A DNA stretch of 64,000 nt, taken from contig NC_053391.1 in assembly GCF_905171765.1 (NCBI RefSeq), positions 108,598,644 to 108,662,643 of the forward strand, in the 5' to 3' direction. Each line of letters begins with the position of its first letter. Position 1 is the first letter of the stretch. A program made the translations under genes and the position numbers. This document shows, piece by piece, positions 10,489 to 20,884 of this stretch. The DNA comes from Bufo bufo. Taxonomy: Eukaryota > Chordata > Amphibia > Anura > Bufonidae. Under the pieces are notes generated by a model. That model was not told the origin of the DNA. It did not search any database and was given only the letters and a program-made list of their open reading frames with translations.

Positions 10489-11136
10489 CCCAGACACATA
10501 ATGCCTTCATACCAGAATCCTTACTAGGCCCCGCTTAGTGACAGTGAAGTTGCAGCACTTTGCTAGCCATTCTATTTCAGGGAAAGCCTTAAAGGGGAAA
10601 AGTAATACTCCACCCTTTGTAGAGATATGTCGCCTCTAAGGCCTTATTCAGCACCATGAGATGAGATGAGATCGATGATCAGTGCTGAACACTGGAGTCA
10701 GCCACAAAGCGCCATCCCTGTAGCCGGGGAATACAGCTGACTCTCCTGTTACACTAGCGTGGAGGGACGTGAACTAGACATGACGGGTTAGCAAGCACTA
10801 CGGACACGTCAAGATCCTTGCTGAGAATAGCTGGATCTTCATTGAGTTCGTTGTTCAGACCGGTGCAGGAAGGATAGGTCCACCGGTAGGACGGAGCACC
10901 GCGTGTGGGCACCGATGATCGTGTATGGGTGGGGAGAGCTCCGGTATTCCTTTCCTCCTCACAGACACATGGAGGATGAGAGAGCTGTGGCTAATCCCCG
11001 CCACTACTACTGCCCTCTGGCGTGAAGGGTTCTGCACACAGGGAGGCTGGATGCCTTACCGCTGTGTTCTGCTACACACACTGGATGTGCCAGATGTGGA
11101 AACTGAGAGCAGCCCTGTGCAGCCAACGTGTGGAGC
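10489..11136 (-). repeat. Long inverted repeat, right arm
   Basis: Reverse-complement copy of 9379-10020 with scattered substitutions and small indels (for example a few extra bases in GATGAGATGAGATGAG). The divergence shows the duplication is not very recent, or that the arms are not being homogenised. Opposed short open frames in the two arms are mirror images and not genes. Confidence 0.9.
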
Positions 11137-11720
11137 GCTGTATGGCTACTACATTGATTATAGTTGAATAGATTTTTGATTATAGTTCAATAGATTATTG
11201 AGTTTTTTTAATTAAAAAAATTGATATATATTAAAACATAATCCATATTTAAGTCTATATATACATAAAAGATATGTTTAAGGGAAAATTCATATAATTA
11301 TTTTCTATAATTCATATATTTACACTACACAACACATGATTAAAGAAATTTAGAGACATTATTAAAATAAATTATTAAATAAAATTTCTTTATCAGACTC
11401 TGTACATGATTCACCAAAATTAATAAATTAATTAAAAATATATTGACACATATGAGAAGATTAAATTTAATAAGTAATTTTTTCATAATTAAGTAGATTT
11501 GATAAAAAAATAACTTAATAAAGAATATTAAAAATCAGATTAAAATCAATAAAAAATTCATCAATAAATTCATAAATATATACAACACATATAAAAAGAA
11601 ATTCATAAATAGGATAAAAAATAATTTCATATTAAGATAAGACAATAAATTAGTTAAAAAGGTTAAAAAACAATGGATTTACGGAGGGAGAGCGAGGGAG
11701 AGGGATGGACAAGGGACCCT
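11137..11720. other. AT-rich 3' flank of the hAT gene
   Basis: Extremely AT-rich DNA (11160-11660) followed by a short purine-rich GGGAGAGCGAGGGAGAGGG stretch just downstream of the transposase stop. On the minus strand this would be the 3' untranslated region. AATAAA-like hexamers occur repeatedly, but a single poly(A) site cannot be chosen. Confidence 0.45.
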
Positions 11721-14700
11721 TCAACGGCCTGAACCGACAGCTGGGGCCAGGAAGTCACTGCCGATCCAGGACTCGTTCATTTTGATGAATGTCAGTCTGT
11801 CCACGGAGTCAGTGGACAAACGGGTCCTCTTGTCTGTGACCACCCCACCTGCCGCGCTGAATGTCCGCTCAGACAGTACGCTGGAGGGGGGGACAGACAA
11901 TAACTCCAGCGCATACTGAGCGAGCTCACGGCAGGTGTCCAGTCTGGCAACCCAGTACTCCATGGGGTCGTCAGTGCTCATGCTGTCGGAAGCACCAACG
12001 GACCCCATGTAGTCTGCCACCATGCGGGCCAGCCGCTGGTGGTTGCTGCTGCTGCTGCTTGCACTGGGTCTTGCAGACTGGTAGAACAGCCTCATCTCAC
12101 CCATTAGGTCACCTGCTCGGCTGGTGCTGCTGGGTCCAGCCACCTGCTGGGTGAGATGGGCGGGGGAAACTGGAGCTGGAGGCCGAGGGGTAGTCTGCTC
12201 CAGACGCTTGATCAGACAGGCCCGCAGTTGTTCCATCCGGGCCTGCCGCCGACTTGATGGTATAAACTGTTCCAGTTTCCCCTTGCATCCTGGGTCTAAA
12301 AGGGTGGCCAACCAATAATCATCCCTCCCCTTAATACTCTTGATCCGGGGGTCCCTCCTGAGGCATCGCAGCATGTGGGCAGCCATGGGGAAGAGGACAG
12401 CCCGCTGTGACTCGTCATGGCTGCCCGGGACCATGACCTCTTGGTCCTCCTGCTGCTGTTGCTGCTGCTCCCGGTTGGAGCTGCCCCACCCCCGGACTAA
12501 CGGTGCCCCCATCACCGGCTCTCCCTCCTGACCAGGCCCAAACTCCTGGACGTCCACTGTGTCATCCTCCTCCTCCTCCTCCTCCTCCTCAACGTCCTGG
12601 GCCTGGTCCTGGTGGAGCAAGGCAGCCTCATCTTGCTCCACCAAGGCACTCTCCCCAGCTTCAAGCAGGCGATCGAGTGTCCTGTCCAGCAGGAACACTA
12701 ATGGGAGCACATCATTGAGTCCAACGTGCTCCCCGCTGACCATGTTTGTCGCCTGCTCAAATGGGGCCAACACGTGACAGACCTGCTGTATCTGCCCCCA
12801 CTCCGCATTAGTGACATAGGGGAGTGGGTGTGATGGCCCTGAAGTGCCTAGGTCCAGCAGGTATTCCCTCACCGCCTGTCTCTGCTCCCACAACCTTTCC
12901 AGCATGTGGAGGGTTGAGTTCCACCGCGTCACACTGTCCACAATCAGCCTGTGAGGGGGCAGGCTGTTGTCCCGCTGCAGTCTGGACAGGGACGCGGTGG
13001 CAGTTGGGGAGCGTCGGAAATGGCTGGCATTCCTACGTACCCTTAACACAATGTCACTCAAACCTGGGTACGTACTGAGGAACTTCTGTACCACTAGGTT
13101 GAGGACATGTGCCATGCAGGGCACGTGGGTCAGACTGCCAGCCTGAAGGGCGGCGAGTAGGTTGCTGCCGTTGTCACAGACAACCAAACCTGCCTGGAGC
13201 CTACGGGGTGTCAGCCACTTCTGGACCTGAGCCTGAAGTGCGGCCAGAACTTCAGGTCCAGTGTGTCTCCTGTCTCCCAAGCTCACAAGCTGGAGCACGG
13301 CCTGGCAACGGACGTGCCCCACACTTGCATAGTTACAGGGACGCTTACTGGGGGGCTCAGCAGCAGTGGAGACAGTGGCTTGTGGGAGAGCAGCAGTTCT
13401 CCCCTGGACACCCCGCGGCGGCACCACAAACTCTGATGCCGCCGATCCCTCCCCGGTTCCTCGGAGGGACACCCAATGGGCAGTAAAACTCAAGTATCGT
13501 CCCTGCCCATGTCTGCTAGTCCAAGCATCCATTGTGAGATGTACCCTGTCGCTGACAGCATGATCCAGCGACAGGCATACTTTCTCCACAAGGTGCTGGT
13601 ATAGGGCAGGGACGCCAGTCCTGGCAAAGTAATGGCGGCTGGGTTGTGCCTGCTCCAACATCTGCCGGAACGGATTGCTGTCCACAAGATTGTAAGGGAG
13701 CAGATGTTGGGCAAGAACCCTTGCCAGGAGCCCATTGAGTGAACGCACACGTCGGTCCCCGGGGGCATAGGGCGCGGTGCGTTCAAAAGCGTCAGCAACT
13801 GATGGCTGGCGCCGGACGGCAGTGGAGGAGGAGATAGAGGAGGGTGCAGTGGAGGCAGAGGTATGGCTGCCGGTCCCAGTACCTCTATGAGAGGGAGTGG
13901 CGGAGTGGGAATGACTTACGGGGATCTGTTGTGGGGGCTGCTGTACTGTGGCAGGAGCTGCTGTCCCCTGCACACTGCTGGTGGCGCTGCTGCTACCACC
14001 CTTCATCTGTTCCCACTCCCGCCAGTGGTTGACCCGTAGGTGCTGGTTCAGTGCTGTAGTACCCAGCCGAGCCACCACCCTCCCTCTCTTCACCCTGGCA
14101 CGGCATAGCTGACAGATTGCTACTGTAACATCGTCAGCTGCCAGGGTGAAGTAAGCCCAAACAGGCGACTTATGCACCGACCGCCGGTCAGATGGGTTGG
14201 TGCTCACTTGCGTCTGTTCGGGCTCGGTACGCACAGGTGGAGGTGGCTGCTGCTGCTGCCTCCTACTGCTGACATTACCAGTGGAGCCCCTGCTGCTAGA
14301 CTCACTGGTAACCTGGCGCACCGTTTGCCTCCGGTGCCGACCTTCCTCCTCATCAGTGCTGCTGATGCCTGACAAGGGAGGTGGCATCCATTCTTGGTCA
14401 CCCTCCTCTTCATCCCCCGATGTGTCAGACCCAGGGCCAAGCCTTGGTGAACAGAGGGGAGCAGCTGACATAGAGCCCCTGACCGGGCTCTGCTGTCCCC
14501 TCGCTGATGCCTGGGTCTGACTAGGTACAGGGGTTATGTGGCTGACACCACCTGCACCTATTGGAAGGGATGTCACTGGCACCATCTCCCCCTCCATCTC
14601 TTCCAAGAGTTGCTGACCATGGGGAGGACTGAACTGCAGTTCTGCCTCCTGTTCCTCCTGAGTTGCCTGCCCAAAGATATCAGAATCAACATCCTCAAAA

Positions 14701-15008
14701 AGATCAGGTGATAAAGTTTCGGGGGTGGGGGTTGATTCTGCAGGAGGCGGAACCCTGCAGATGCTGCTGCTGCTGGTTGGGGCTGGGCCGGAGGACTCTG
14801 TGGCACTGGACTGTGCCATCATAGCCACAACTTGTTGGGCATCCTGAGAACTAATTGGGCGGCTGCCACGCCCAAAGAACTCTCTGATTAGTCGGACGCC
14901 CCTCACACTTGAACCTCCGCGGGTAGAGGAGCGGTCCCGTGCAGGCAGCGGTCCGGCACTGGAACCAACTCCCCTACCACGACTTCCAGAACGCCCGCGT
15001 GATGTCAT
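11721..15008 (-). CDS. Full-length BED-finger hAT-type transposase (1095 aa)
   Basis: Uninterrupted reading frame from ATG at 15008 to TGA at 11723-11721. Residues 1-280 are low complexity: a basic RG/RS-rich start, then acidic and Pro/Ser-rich. A BED-type zinc finger lies around 281-330 (C299, C302, H323, H328; CQLCRARVKR and LNQHLRVNH). The RNase H-like hAT core shows LTMDAWTS (D494) and VVCDNGSNL (D612), which fit the first two catalytic acids. An acidic run and a poly-Gln run interrupt the insertion region. The C-terminus has the hAT dimerisation signature (PPSSVLSERTFSAAGG, then DKRTRLS and FIKMNESWI). It would bind transposon ends and catalyse cut-and-paste transposition, or be a domesticated ZBED-like protein. 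No stop or frameshift is present, unlike most mobile genes here. GC content is far above the flanks. Confidence 0.92.
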   Translation of the reverse strand: MTSRGRSGSRGRGVGSSAGPLPARDRSSTRGGSSVRGVRLIREFFGRGSRPISSQDAQQVVAMMAQSSATESSGPAPTSSSSICRVPPPAESTPTPETLSPDLFEDVDSDIFGQATQEEQEAELQFSPPHGQQLLEEMEGEMVPVTSLPIGAGGVSHITPVPSQTQASARGQQSPVRGSMSAAPLCSPRLGPGSDTSGDEEEGDQEWMPPPLSGISSTDEEEGRHRRQTVRQVTSESSSRGSTGNVSSRRQQQQPPPPVRTEPEQTQVSTNPSDRRSVHKSPVWAYFTLAADDVTVAICQLCRARVKRGRVVARLGTTALNQHLRVNHWREWEQMKGGSSSATSSVQGTAAPATVQQPPQQIPVSHSHSATPSHRGTGTGSHTSASTAPSSISSSTAVRRQPSVADAFERTAPYAPGDRRVRSLNGLLARVLAQHLLPYNLVDSNPFRQMLEQAQPSRHYFARTGVPALYQHLVEKVCLSLDHAVSDRVHLTMDAWTSRHGQGRYLSFTAHWVSLRGTGEGSAASEFVVPPRGVQGRTAALPQATVSTAAEPPSKRPCNYASVGHVRCQAVLQLVSLGDRRHTGPEVLAALQAQVQKWLTPRRLQAGLVVCDNGSNLLAALQAGSLTHVPCMAHVLNLVVQKFLSTYPGLSDIVLRVRRNASHFRRSPTATASLSRLQRDNSLPPHRLIVDSVTRWNSTLHMLERLWEQRQAVREYLLDLGTSGPSHPLPYVTNAEWGQIQQVCHVLAPFEQATNMVSGEHVGLNDVLPLVFLLDRTLDRLLEAGESALVEQDEAALLHQDQAQDVEEEEEEEEDDTVDVQEFGPGQEGEPVMGAPLVRGWGSSNREQQQQQQEDQEVMVPGSHDESQRAVLFPMAAHMLRCLRRDPRIKSIKGRDDYWLATLLDPGCKGKLEQFIPSSRRQARMEQLRACLIKRLEQTTPRPPAPVSPAHLTQQVAGPSSTSRAGDLMGEMRLFYQSARPSASSSSSNHQRLARMVADYMGSVGASDSMSTDDPMEYWVARLDTCRELAQYALELLSVPPSSVLSERTFSAAGGVVTDKRTRLSTDSVDRLTFIKMNESWIGSDFLAPAVGSGR

Positions 15009-15149
15009 ACTGGTCAGAGATTGGTCTTACTGTCACAGACAAAAAAAAAAAAGTGTGGGATTTGGGGAAAACTTTATTGGGATGGGGAATCTGGGGCTAA
15101 AATGAAAAACGAATTCAATAAATTAAATCAATAAATTAATAAATCCTAA

Positions 15150-15715
15150 CCTCTATATAATTTTTTTTTGTTTTTTTCAACTATGAAAAGACGCAGACTC
15201 TGACGCAGACAGACACAAAAGCAAATAAACTATTCAACAACTACCCTATATAAACTTTTTTTTGTTTTTTTTCTTTTTTTTCCAACTAAAGGAAGACAAG
15301 GACACTGACGCAGACAGACACAGAACCTAGTAGACTGAGGAAAAACTACTGTATATAAACTTTTTTTTTTTTTTTTCTTCTTTTTTTTCAACTAACAAAA
15401 GACGTGGACACTGACACTGACAGACACAAAACCTACTAGACTAAGGAAAAACTACCCTATATAAACTTTTTTTTTGTTTTTTTCAACTAAGAAAAGACGC
15501 GGACTCTGACACAGACAGACACAAAAGCTACTAAACTATTTAACAACTACCCTATATAAACTTTTTTTTTTTTCTTTTTTTTCAACTAACAAAAGACGCG
15601 GACACTGACAGACACAAAACCTACTAGACAGAAAAACTACCCTATATAAACTTTTTTTTCTTTTTTTTTTATCTAACGTAAAACACGGACACTGACAGTC
15701 ACAAAACAAATACTA
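15150..15715. repeat. ~100-bp T-rich tandem repeats upstream of the hAT gene
   Basis: About six imperfect units, each with CTATATAA(AC), a long T tract, CAACTAA(A/C)AAAAGACG and (GG)ACACTGACAGACACAAAA. They begin near 15150, 15243, 15348, 15458, 15550 and 15642. They lie 140-700 bp upstream of the transposase start on its own strand. Each unit includes a TATA-like motif, so a promoter role is possible but not shown. Confidence 0.8.
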
Positions 15716-15814
15716 CACAAACTAAACTATTATAACCTAAGGAAATACACTAACACACTTAACTAAAACACTAAAACTAAACTAAACTAAAGCCTACAAT
15801 ATAACTAAACTTAA

Positions 15815-16286
15815 AGAGGACCTTTCACCGATTATTACACTATGAACTAACTATACAGACATGGAAAGCGGCGCCCGGGGATCTCACTGCACTTACTATT
15901 ATCCCCGGGCGCCGCTCCGATCTCCTGCTATGCCCTCCGGTATCTCCGTTCACTAAGTTATGGTAGGCGGAGTCTGCCCTTGTTCTGCTGTAGCACTGGC
16001 CAATCGCATTGCAGAGCTCACAGCCTGGGAGAAAATAACCTCCCAGGCTGTGAGCTCTGCGCTGCGATTGGCCAGCGCTAGAGCAGAACAAGGGCAGACT
16101 CCGCCTACCATAACATAGTGACTGGAATCTCCGCCTACTATAACTTAGTGAGCGGAGATACCGGAGGGCATAGCGGGAGAACGGAGCGGCGCCCGGGGAT
16201 AATAGTAAGTGCAGTGAGATCCCCGGGCCCTGCTCTACATGTCTGTATAGTTAGTTCATAGTGTAATAATCGGTGAAAGGTCCTCT
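15815..16286. mobile_element. Palindromic MITE flanked by TTAA
   Basis: The ends are AGAGGACCTTTCACCGATTATT and its inverse, flanked by TTAA at 15811-15814 and 16287-16290. Long internal inverted segments (CCCGGGGATAATAGTAAGTGCAGTGAGAT, CCTACCATAAC) make it a foldback. The TTAA flanks suggest mobilisation by a piggyBac-type enzyme. It sits within the presumed upstream region of the hAT element. Confidence 0.85.
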
Positions 16287-16604
16287 TTAAGCTCCCTCAA
16301 TCTACATTAATCACTCCCTACTACTACAACCTACACTATAGAATGAATAATTAGATTGTGAAATATATTGCTTTTAAAAAAGCACAATTCCACACCACAC
16401 AGCACAGCACAGTTTTTAGCTCCTAACACAACCAACTCCAAGTAAAACTGCACAGAATGGCTGCTGGGAAGAATATTATATAGTAAAGAGGTGGGGAGCT
16501 TTCCTATTGGTTGCTAGGGAGGTTGCTAACCTATGACAACTGTAGGTACATCATTTTCATTGGACAAAAAGACAGAAGGGAGGGATCTATGTACTTTGAC
16601 GGAA

Positions 16605-17599
16605 ATGATATATTCGCATAAATTCGCATTACGAAAAAAAATCGCAAACTGAACTAAAATTAGTGTAAACTTTATAATTAAGTGATGATTGGAAGTCTCA
16701 CCTCACCCTACCAATTTAATTTGCACCACAAGCTACAAGCAGCCTGCTTCTAGCTTGTGGTCCAATTGAGATTTAGATAGTTTATACTGTGCAAGGCATA
16801 GAATATTAGTGTATGCGAATTTTCGAATATATTCGCAATTCGCAGCGTTTACGAATTCGCAAGCGGGAAAAAAATCGCAAAAACACTTTAACTTTCATGG
16901 CCGGGATGGTCAAGTCAATCAATGCGCAGGAAGAATAGCACGTGTGAAAGAAATCGCATCGCTTAATAAAAATCGCATTACGAAAAATCGCAAAAAAAAA
17001 AAGACAAGGGAGGGAAGTGGGGACGGGGGGTCGAGGAATGGATATAAAATGAAGCCTTGTTGAAAGTGAAACTAATGATTGGGGGTGAATAAGAATAAGA
17101 AGAGGAAAACACGACGACATATATTCGAATATGCGAATTTTCGAATATATTCGCAATTCGCAGCATGTTCGTATTCGCAAGTTGACGATCGCGACTACCA
17201 AGCGCATAGAGTGTGAAAAAAATCGCATTACGGAAAAATCGCATAAAGGCAATATTTCAATTTTCAAGTCAATGCGCAGGCATGTCAGCAAGTGTTAGAT
17301 ATTCGCATCGCTGTCAAAAAAATCGCATTACGGAAAATCGCAAAAAAGGCAGGATTTTGGCTATGGCTTTGAAAAAGAGCCTTGATGCAAAACAACACCT
17401 TAAATGAATGAAACTCAGAGTCACTCAAACTCATTTATAAACACAAGTGAACTGAAGTTCTTGAACTTATTGTGTATCATCTAATTTAACCAACGCGAAT
17501 ATTCGCAATATCGAATTTATGGCACGATATTCGAAAAAATCGCGAATATGCGATAATCGCGCGAAATATTCGCATCGCGAATATTCGCGCCCAACACTA
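16605..17599. mobile_element. hAT-type terminal region with ATTCGC-rich subterminal repeats
   Basis: It is dense in the words ATTCGCA, CGAATAT and AAAATCGCA. A block at 16811 (GCGAATTTTCGAATATATTC) recurs about 320 bp later at 17131. The right end reads outward as TAGTGTTGGGCGCGAATATT (ending 17599), which fits a hAT terminus. The next eight bases, CTGATAAC, would be the target duplication. No matching opposite end was found in the window. It is probably the 5' terminus of the element encoding the transposase at 11721-15008, but this is inference. Confidence 0.65.
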
Positions 17600-18005
17600 C
17601 TGATAACCCCAACTCTCCCCCCCTCCCCATTTTCATGTCTGGGTGTTGGTGGAAGGGAGCTATCATTTGTTGCAGGTGTGTCTTAACAGGCAAGACACAC
17701 TTCATTACCTTTCTCTTGGCTTTGGCCTGTATTATCCTCTTGTTAAGATATCATATCTCATAGCTAGTGTGTGTTCATTGACAGTTCATTAGCTGTAAAG
17801 TACTTATTTGTTGTCTTAGTCTTATCTGTCTAACGTCTTAATCCTCGTCTGTTGTTTCATCCCCCTCCCCCTCCTATCCACCTCACCTGTTTTTACCAGT
17901 AATTTCAGTTAGTGACTCCTGACTCAACGCAGCTTGTCTAGTCTCGCTTCATACTATTCCCTGGAAATTCTGAACCTGTGTTGGACCATCTGACGCAGGG
18001 TTACA
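17600..18005 (+). other. Upstream part of the L1/Tx1-type LINE or its flank
   Basis: Pyrimidine-rich DNA without an open frame, preceding the endonuclease start at about 18006. It may be the inter-ORF or 5' part of the LINE. ORF1 is not recognised, so the LINE is probably 5'-truncated. Confidence 0.45.
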
Positions 18006-18336
18006 ATGACAGACATAGTCGTCACTACCTTCAATTTAAAGGGGCTAAACTCTCCTAACAAAAGGAATAATGCAGTCTCTGTTGCGCAAATCAAAAACTA
18101 ATATTGGCTTCTTGCAGCAAACCCATTTTAGAAAAGGCAATATTACCAAAATGCCAAACAGTCACTTCAATCAATGGTTCCATAGTTGCCAGGAAACCTT
18201 GTGCACGAGAGGGGCATCTACAGCGATCCACAAGGATGTCCCTTTTCAGGTATCTCAACAATATTCTGACACTGAAGGTAGGGTTCTCTTCCTTAAAGGC
18301 TCTATTGCTTCTAACACACATACTCTAGCTAATATA
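18006..18336 (+). pseudogene. LINE ORF2 endonuclease domain, first fragment (L1/Tx1 type)
   Basis: An ATG at 18006 starts MTDIVVTTFNLKGLNSP, the typical first strand of an apurinic-type endonuclease. One frameshift follows, then GFLQQTHFRKG (the catalytic Glu of QET/QEH is altered to Gln-Thr) and GRVLFLKGSI…TLANI. The frame is cut by the Tc1 insertion at 18337 and resumes at 23553 as YAPNTKQ, so the two pieces are one interrupted gene. In life this domain nicks target DNA for target-primed reverse transcription. It is dead here. Confidence 0.85.
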
Positions 18337-18589
18337 CACTGCTCAAAAAAATAAAGGGAACACAAAAATAACACATCCTAGATCTGAATTAATTAAATAT
18401 TCTTCTGAAATACTTTGTTCTTTACATAGTTGAATGTGCTGACAACAAAATCACACAAAAAAAATGGAAATCAATTTTTTTAACCCATGGAGGTCTGGAT
18501 TTGGAGTCACCCTCAAAATAAAAGTGGAAAACACACTACAGGCTGATCCAACTTTGATGTAATGTCCTTAAAACAAGTCAAAATGAGGC

Positions 18590-19613
18590 TCAGTAGTGTG
18601 TGTGGCCTCCACGTGCCTGTATGACCTCCCTACAACGCCTGTGCATGCTCCTGATGAGGTGGTGGACGGTCTCCTGAGGGATCTCCTCCCAGACCTGGAC
18701 TAAAGCATCTGCCAACTCCTGGACAGTCTGTGGTGCAACGTGACGTTGGTGGATAGAGCGAGACGTGATGTCCCAGATGTGCTCAATTGGATTCAGGTCT
18801 GGGGAACGGGCGGGCCAGTCCATAGCATCAATGCCTTCGTCTTGCAGGAACTGCTGACACACTCCAGCCACATGAGGTCTAGCATTGTCTTGCATTAGGA
18901 GGAACCCAGGGCCAACCGCACCAGCATATGGTCTCACAAGGGGTCTGAGGATCTCATCTCGGTACCTAATGGCCGTCAGGCTACCTCTGGCGAGCACATG
19001 GAGGGCTGTGCGGCCCTCCAAAGAAATGCCACCCCACACCATTACTGACCCAATGCCAAACCGGTCATGCTGGAGGATGTTGCAGGCAGCAGAACGTTCT
19101 CCACGGCGTCTCCAGACTCTGTCACGTCTGTCACATGTGCTCAGTGTGAACCTGCTTTCATCTGTGAAGAGCACAGGGCGCCAGTGGCGAATTTGCCAAT
19201 CTTGGTGTTTTCTGGCAAATGCCAAATGTCTTGCACGGTGTTGGGCTGTAAGCACAACCCCCACCTGTGGACGTCGGGCCCTGATATCACCCTCATGGAG
19301 TCTGTTTGACCGTTTGAGCAGACACATGCACATTTGTGGCCTGCTGGAGGTCATTTTGCAGGGCTCTGGCAGTGCTCCTCCTGTTCCTCCTTGCACAAGG
19401 GCGGAGGTAGCGGTCCTGCTGCTGAGTTGTTGCCCTCCTACGGCCTCCTCCACGTCTCCTGATGTACTGGCCTGTCTCCTGGTAGCGCCTCCATGCTCTG
19501 GACACTACACTGACAGACACAGCAAACCTTCTTGCCACAGCTCGCATTGATGTGCCATCCTGGATAAGCTGCACTACCTGAGCCACTTGTGTGGGTTGTA
19601 GACTCCGTCTCAT
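18590..19613 (-). pseudogene. Tc1/mariner transposase (DD34E) with a single 2-nt frame lesion
   Basis: The likely start is the ATG of [16 protein letters not shown] (19613). Paired helix-turn-helix motifs follow ([19 protein letters not shown]). The catalytic core shows LFTDESRF, LMQDNARPH and SPDLNPIEHIWD, with 34 residues between the second Asp and the Glu. The end is RGGHTHY. The frame breaks near 19308, where this copy reads GTCTGTTTGACCG and the related copy at 39935 reads GTCTGTTTCTGACCG: two bases are missing. Otherwise all catalytic residues are present. Opposite-strand open frames here are shadows. Confidence 0.9.
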
Positions 19614-20884
19614 GCTACCACTAGAGTGAAAGCACCGGCAGCATTCAAAAGTGACCAAAACATCAGCCAGGAAGCATAGGAACTGAGAAGTGGTCAGGTC
19701 ACCACCTGCAGAACCACTCCTTTATTGGGGGTGTCTTGCTAATTGCCTATAATTTCCACCTGTTGTCTATCCCATTTGCACAACCGCATGTGAAATTGAT
19801 TGTCACTCAGTGTTGCTTCCTAAGTGGACAGTTTGATTTCTCAGAAGTGTGATTGACTTGGAGTTACATTGTGTTGTTTAACCTCTTAAGGACATAGGGC
19901 GTACAGGTACGCCCTTGTGCCCTGGTACTTAAGGACACAGGGCGTACATGTACGCCCTGTGTATTTTCGATCACTGCCGTGCGGCTGGCAGTGATCGGAA
20001 CCCGGTGCCTGCTCAAATCATTGAGCAGGCACCAAGGCTAAATGCGCGGGGGGGGTCCTGTGACCCCCCCATGTCGGCAATCGCGGCAAACCGCAGGTCA
20101 ATTCAGACCTGCGGTTTGCTGCGATTTCTGCAGTTTCTGGTCCCCGCGGTCCCTGACCGCGGGGATCAGAAACTTTATATGCCTAAAAAAAACTTTTTAT
20201 TCACCCCCCCCTGCACCCCCGAATGATTTTATGGTGGCGGGAGGTGCAGGGGGATGGTTGTGGGCGGTGCGGGAGGCAGGCGGTGCAGCAGGCGGGATCG
20301 CGATCCCCCGCCCGCCTCCCCTGGTATAATCGTTGGTTTCTAGTGGGTATACCAGGGTGCCAGCACATTGCTGGCACCCTGGTATAAACGGCTGACATCT
20401 GCGATGCGATGTCAGCCGTTTAACCCTTTCCATACAGCGGTCCGTACGGACCGCTGTATGGAAAAGGTTAACAGCGCAGGGAGCTCCCTCCCTCTCCCAT
20501 CGGGGGGCTGCTGTGCCTTTGAAGCCCCCCGATGGGGAGGGAGAGAGCCCCCAGACAGCCCCCCGACAGATCCCCTCCTTACCCTTCCCCGTCTGCGAAG
20601 TTCTGACCAGAACTGAGCAGACGGGGAAGGTTCCCATGGCAACAGGACGCCTCTCAGGCGTCCTGCTGTCCATGGTGCTGAACAGATCTGTGCTGAAGGC
20701 ATAGATCTGTTCAGTGTAAGTAAAATACAGTGCAGTACAATATATATTGTTCTGTACTGTATTATACAGACATCAGACCCACTGGATCTTCGAGAACCAA
20801 GTGGGTCTGGGTCAAAAAAAAGTGAATAAAAGTGAAAAAAAAGTAAAAATCAAAAAACACATTTATCACTGATAAAAAATGAAA

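Noticed and set aside
11137..11720. Left terminus of the hAT element
   Set aside because: No inverse match to the 17599 terminus or to CTGATAAC was seen here, so I do not assign an end.
12503..14520. Several plus-strand frames of 60-125 codons
   Set aside because: They are shadows of the GC-rich hAT transposase coding strand.
18885..19550. 221-codon plus-strand frame (and similar at 39515-40164)
   Set aside because: It lies opposite the DD34E transposase and repeats in both copies. It is a codon-composition shadow.
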